Made by a program: the position numbers and the translations under genes. A DNA stretch of 64,000 bases from assembly GCA_002914845.1 (NCBI GenBank), contig JXTC01000018.1:1460079-1524078 (forward strand), in the 5' to 3' direction. Positions 59,930 to 64,000 of the stretch are shown in pieces (position 1 is the first letter of the stretch; the number at the start of each line of letters is the position of its first letter). This DNA is from Trema orientale. Taxonomy: Eukaryota > Streptophyta > Magnoliopsida > Rosales > Cannabaceae. Under the pieces are notes generated by a model that was given only the letters and a program-made list of their open reading frames with translations, was not told the origin of the DNA and made no database searches.

Positions 59930-61172
59930 CCTTGATTATTTTTAACGAGTACATTTATGATTTATCTCCTTATTATACTTCTGAGTAAGTTCTCGTAGGA
60001 TTTTTTTATGAGCAGATTTCATTCTCATGATATAATTAACCTAATGCACTGCTGCAAGAAAAATAACCAAGACACCATAAGTAAAATCATACGGAGAAGA
60101 GAGAAACAATAACAAATAAGCCAAATCAACTTTAATATTAAAAAGAAAAAGAAAAGAAAAGAAAGGAGCAAAACCTCAAGAGGCTAATTTATTCAAAAAA
60201 GAATGAGTGAAAAAAGAAAAAAGCAAAAGAAAGTGAAAAGGCAAGAATAAGTATAATTAAAATATCAGCTTTAACTGATGATGGCTAATAGGCTATTAGG
60301 TTTCTAGATTTCCCCAAGAAAACTACGTATCAATCAAAGCGTAGAGATCAAGTCATAATTTTGCAAATCTACATCACCTTAAAATAACTACCAGTCAGGG
60401 TTAATTATAAGAATCGAAAATTCAGCCAAAAAAAAAAAGATATATATTACACTCGTACGTATATCTATATCTGAAATTTCTATTTCCAGTTGTCTCATAG
60501 TGCAATTTTGCATGATGTCATGGAAATTTCACAGAAATATCCATCAAATTTCGGTTATCAAAGATAATTTCGCTTTTCTACTTTATTTATTTTCTAGTCA
60601 CATTTCAAGCTTAACGAACCAAGATTGAAATATTAGAGAAACTTCCATATTCCTAAGACATAGCGTGTTCGTCATTATATTCAAAATTGTTCAAACTTAC
60701 ATTGCGTATCAATTATTTTGACATAATCACGTAGTGTCACTGTAGTTTCTCCTTCTCTTATTTCAACTTGTCTTTCTCGTGTGCTCCTTGCAATTTAGGA
60801 AGCCCTGCTACTATAAACATTAATTGGTGAGATTCGCCAAGTCACCGGTTGGAAATATGATAATTAAGCTTAATTTGTCTACAACGCGTCGTTTTTTGTT
60901 TTCTTCTACAGAGCACCTCACAATTATACCCTTTTGTTTTCTTCTATACAGCATCTCACAATAAAAGGGTGATGGCATCTATATTTACGTATCCATACAA
61001 CAAACACAATATTACAAGGAATAAGTAATTAAAAAGACATGATCAAATTACAAGGAATAAGGACTAAGTATACTATATTATTGAACTTCACCTTTAAAAG
61101 GGGACATGACCAAATACACGCACCACCAAAATTTGAGGCAGAAAATAAGCAATAATCAAAAGTTCAAACAGC
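59930..61172. other. Upstream region of the SABATH gene, no gene seen
   Basis: AT-rich, with purine-rich and poly-A stretches around 60110-60240. A short direct repeat ('ttttgttttcttctac/atacagagca.ctcacaat') occurs at about 60895 and 60940. No transposon ends were recognised in the last about 1 kb, so this may be the gene's own promoter region. Confidence 0.5.
61072..61080 (+). promoter_or_regulatory. Possible TATA box of the SABATH gene
   Basis: TATACTATATTA ends 93 nt before the start codon in an otherwise ordinary AT context. Confidence 0.35.
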
Positions 61173-62920
61173 ATGGATCTAGAGAATGTTTTCCACATGA
61201 CTGGAGGAACAGGTCGTACTAGCTATGCCAATAATTCCTCGCTTCAGGTCTCTAATCTCTTTCTCTTACCACTTGTTAATTTAAATTATTCTTGACTACT
61301 TGATTAATTAACTATTTATCTTATGTTTCGTTTGCGTTCATAGAAGAAGGCCACGGACATGGCGAAGCATATAATCCTAGAGACAGTGCAAGAACTTTAT
61401 CTCACAAAAACTCCAACAATCTTAGGGGTAGCCGATCTGGGTTGTTCTTCCGGACCAAATACCTTATCGATCATCAGAGAAATCATCGAAGCGGTCCAAA
61501 CGACGAGTCATAAGATCACGGTTCCACCACCAGAGTTCCAAGTTTACCTCAATGATCTTCCAACAAACGACTTCAACTCGATCTTCAAGTCCTTGCCAGA
61601 GTTCTTGAAAAAACTTAACAAAGAAAGTAAAGACAGTGGTAGTGCTTCTACTCCTCCTATCTTCATAGGAGGTTATCCCGGCTCCTTCTATGGAAGACTC
61701 TTACCCAAAAACTCTCTGCACTTCGTCCACTCAGCCCACAGTTTGCACTGGCTCTCCAAGGTAATAAGATTTTATTTTCTCGCTTTTATCGCCTCAATTC
61801 GATCGATTTTTTTTTTCTTTTTCTTTTTAACCAGTATTAATTTTCAATTGGTTTTACTTAAATTTTTCTTTCAAAAATGCATCATATCACCACCACTGGT
61901 GGTACATTAACATATGTACTCATTGCGTTAGAATTGCTGTATAATTCTGGCATGTAAAAAGTTTAATTTTATACTTTTAAGTGTTTATTTATGTATCACA
62001 TAATGCACATAAATATAGCACTATTCTTTTTCTTCCAATTTTACTGGCTTCTTATTTCATTTCTATAAGAGAAAAAAAAAAAAAGTCAATTTGACACTTA
62101 GCCCTAGTATAATATGACACAGGTTCCTCCAGCTATTTACGATGAGAACGGAAAGTCCATAAACAAAGGCACTATTTACATCTCGGAGAGCAGCCCAAAG
62201 GAAGTTTCACAAGCATACTTGAAGCAGTTTCAGGAGGATTTCTCGCTGTTTCTTCGGTCAAGGTCCGATGAACTGATTGAAGGAGGAAGGGTGGTGCTCA
62301 TCCTGTTGGGAAGAGGAGGTCCTGGTCATGTTGACAGAGGCAACTCTTTCCTATGGAAACTCTTTTCTCGGTCCTTTTCCATATTACTCTCCGAGGTACA
62401 TATAAATAACATATACTAGAGTACAGCTCGTTAAGGGCGTTCACCTTAATTATATATTAATTACACAACTTCCACTTATTGATTAATTAGTTTCTTTTTA
62501 TAGTGTTTTATTTCAATTAGTTGTGGAGCAAGTTTGACCTACAATAATTAGAATACTTGGTTTAATTTATATTTTCTTCGAAACTATTGTTAGGGACTAG
62601 TTGAGGAGGAGAAGATTGATTCTTATGATGTGCATTTTTATGCACCATCCAAGGATGAAATAGAAGAAGAAGTGAAGAGAGAGGGTTCTTTCAAATTGGA
62701 CCGGTTGGAGATGTTCGAAATAGAGAGGAATAGTAACAAGAGCCATGGAGCGTCCGTTGCAATGGCAGTAAGGGCTATTCAAGAATCTATGATTAGTCAG
62801 CACTTTGGAGAAGGGATTTTGGACAGTTTGTTTGACATTTATGGAACATTGATAGATGAAGAAATGGCTAAAGAAGAAATTAAGCCAATCACTTCTGTTG
62901 TCGTTCTTAGAAAATTATGA
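61173..62920 (+). CDS. SABATH carboxyl methyltransferase
   Basis: Four exons: 61173-61247, 61344-61760, 62123-62395, 62594-62920, all introns GT-AG and phase 0; 363 residues, normal for the family. Cytosolic enzymes of this type move a methyl group from S-adenosylmethionine to the carboxylate of small acids (salicylic, benzoic, jasmonic and others). Visible motifs: [17 protein letters not shown] at the N-terminus (SAM and substrate contacts), [10 protein letters not shown] at 55-64 (SAM site), [10 protein letters not shown] at 94-103, [11 protein letters not shown] at 134-144 and SLHWLS at 158-163 (His160 and Trp161 at the substrate carboxyl site). Exon 3 opens [11 protein letters not shown], exon 4 [19 protein letters not shown], both standard. 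The pocket reads H-W as in jasmonate-type enzymes, where salicylate-type ones have M-W. Substrate cannot be assigned from this alone. No defects seen. Confidence 0.92.
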
Positions 62921-64000
62921 GCATAATTTTATGGAAATATTGCAGTGTGAAAGGGTACTTTTCTTCTTGTTGAAAGAAACGACCATATGTACTTGTAACG
63001 TAATTTGTCCTGTTTGTGAATGATTGGGTCTTAATGCCTTAATTTCTGCACTCTCTATAGACTAGAAATTACTCACTAAATATTCGAGTTTCTTTTGGGT
63101 TTTGACGGAATTCAGTTAAACAGGAATAAGATTTTAGATTTAACTAGAGCATCACTAAAAATAAATAAATAAATGAACGAATGATACAATAAAAAATAAA
63201 AATGTATAATTTATTTACATTAGTGCTCTAAATAAATAGTAACAAAAGATACTATTAGTTAAGTAAAGTCATTCAATTAAATGTACTTAATTGACTAATT
63301 CAATTAGTTGAATTACTAATAGTCTAATATTGTATGTCAGATAAATTGACTAATAGTTGCTTAAATAATTAGAAATAAACAAATAACAATTTTAATAGAT
63401 AAATATCAACTACTGAAGTAAACAATAATTGATAATATAAAATAGTTTTTTAATAGAATTTTTTCTTTCTTTCTTTCTTTCTTTTTTTTTCCTCCAAAAA
63501 GAATCTATTCTTTTCTGTTTATGTTGTCATGTATATCGATTTTGTCCTCCAACAGTTGACATCTTCTCGAGAGCATCTTTATTTTACTTTCTCTTTTTAA
63601 GTATACAGCTCTTTATTATTTAGATTGTGTATTTTTTTTTCCGCATTTTATCCGCTTTCGGCGGCATATACCCGTTGTCACTGTCTGAATACATCATTAA
63701 TCATTTCATTAAATAAACTTAAAAGAAGAAACGTATGACAAAAATTTGAAATCAATTTTTCTTTTTCTTTTTTCATATCCGATTACTTGAAAGCAATTAA
63801 TGTGTATATAAATAATAAACTATTGTCTGAGTTCTAAAAACGAAGTACACCACTTTTTATAATATAATCATAAGAATTATAATTTTAAATTCCTAAAAAA
63901 AGTGATGAAAAATAGATCACAAACACAATTAAGAACAAATATGCATGTTACACTGATTCTTCAAGAGAAATAGATAATAAGGGTCACCAACAATCTATTA
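62921..64000. other. 3' flank of the SABATH gene and repeat at the window edge
   Basis: No gene. AT-rich, with a (CTTT)n run near 63465-63485. 63888-64000 shares AGATCACAAACACAA and a trailing 'agataataagggtcaccaacaa' block with 37340-37435. It is probably the start of another copy of that dispersed repeat, running out of the window. Confidence 0.45.

Noticed and set aside
1..64000. tRNA, rRNA or other structured RNA genes
   Set aside because: I scanned for tRNA B-box-like GGTTCGAATCC and similar words and found none in a plausible context. A covariance-model search would be needed to exclude them.

Overview
This window is nuclear DNA from a flowering plant, most likely a core eudicot. The evidence is spliced genes with GT-AG introns, AT-rich intergenic DNA, two plant-specific gene families (plant BCS1/OM66-like AAA-ATPases and SABATH methyltransferases), and many plant-type LTR retrotransposon remnants and MITEs. 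A Rosales-type genome would fit, but the species cannot be fixed from the sequence alone. Two ambiguous bases (near 16604 and 58445) and several long homopolymers show it is a draft-type assembly.

Left third (0.8-34 kb): a tandem array of AAA-ATPase genes, all on the minus strand. Four similar two-exon genes (803-2330, 12551-14532, 16721-18955, 22085-25427) and a truncated exon-2 relic (11688-11975) are followed by a more diverged, longer OM66/HSR4-like member (28287-33902). One phase-0 intron interrupts every gene at the same place, between Walker B and the second region of homology. It grows from 151 nt to 3,891 nt across the array. C-terminal tails alternate between two subtypes (I, II, I, II, I), which suggests that a two-gene block was duplicated. 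The longest intron carries a solo LTR and an hAT-like element.

Middle (34-48.8 kb): DNA with no intact gene. It holds a large foldback element, MITEs, and a tandem array of about 2.93-kb units, each containing a decayed Ty1/copia reverse-transcriptase segment with the same internal deletion. One unit is interrupted by a 2,216-bp MULE-like element with 9-bp target duplications. That element holds three copies of a 172-bp MITE, and a fourth copy lies at 8.7 kb.

Right third (48.8-64 kb): a frameshifted cytochrome P450 relic, a scrap of AAA-ATPase exon 1, a minus-strand copia relic, a gypsy-type LTR with adjoining internal sequence, and a solo LTR nested inside a related LTR of opposite orientation. 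Last comes an apparently intact four-exon SABATH carboxyl methyltransferase on the plus strand (61173-62920).

The intact genes are thus five AAA-ATPases, probably membrane-anchored stress or defence ATPases, and one small-molecule methyltransferase. Everything else I can support is repeat-derived. I found no RNA genes, no CRISPR and no clearly novel biochemical system. The strongest unusual signals are structural: precise target-site duplications, an internally verified insertion with matching empty sites, and several duplication or deletion junctions.
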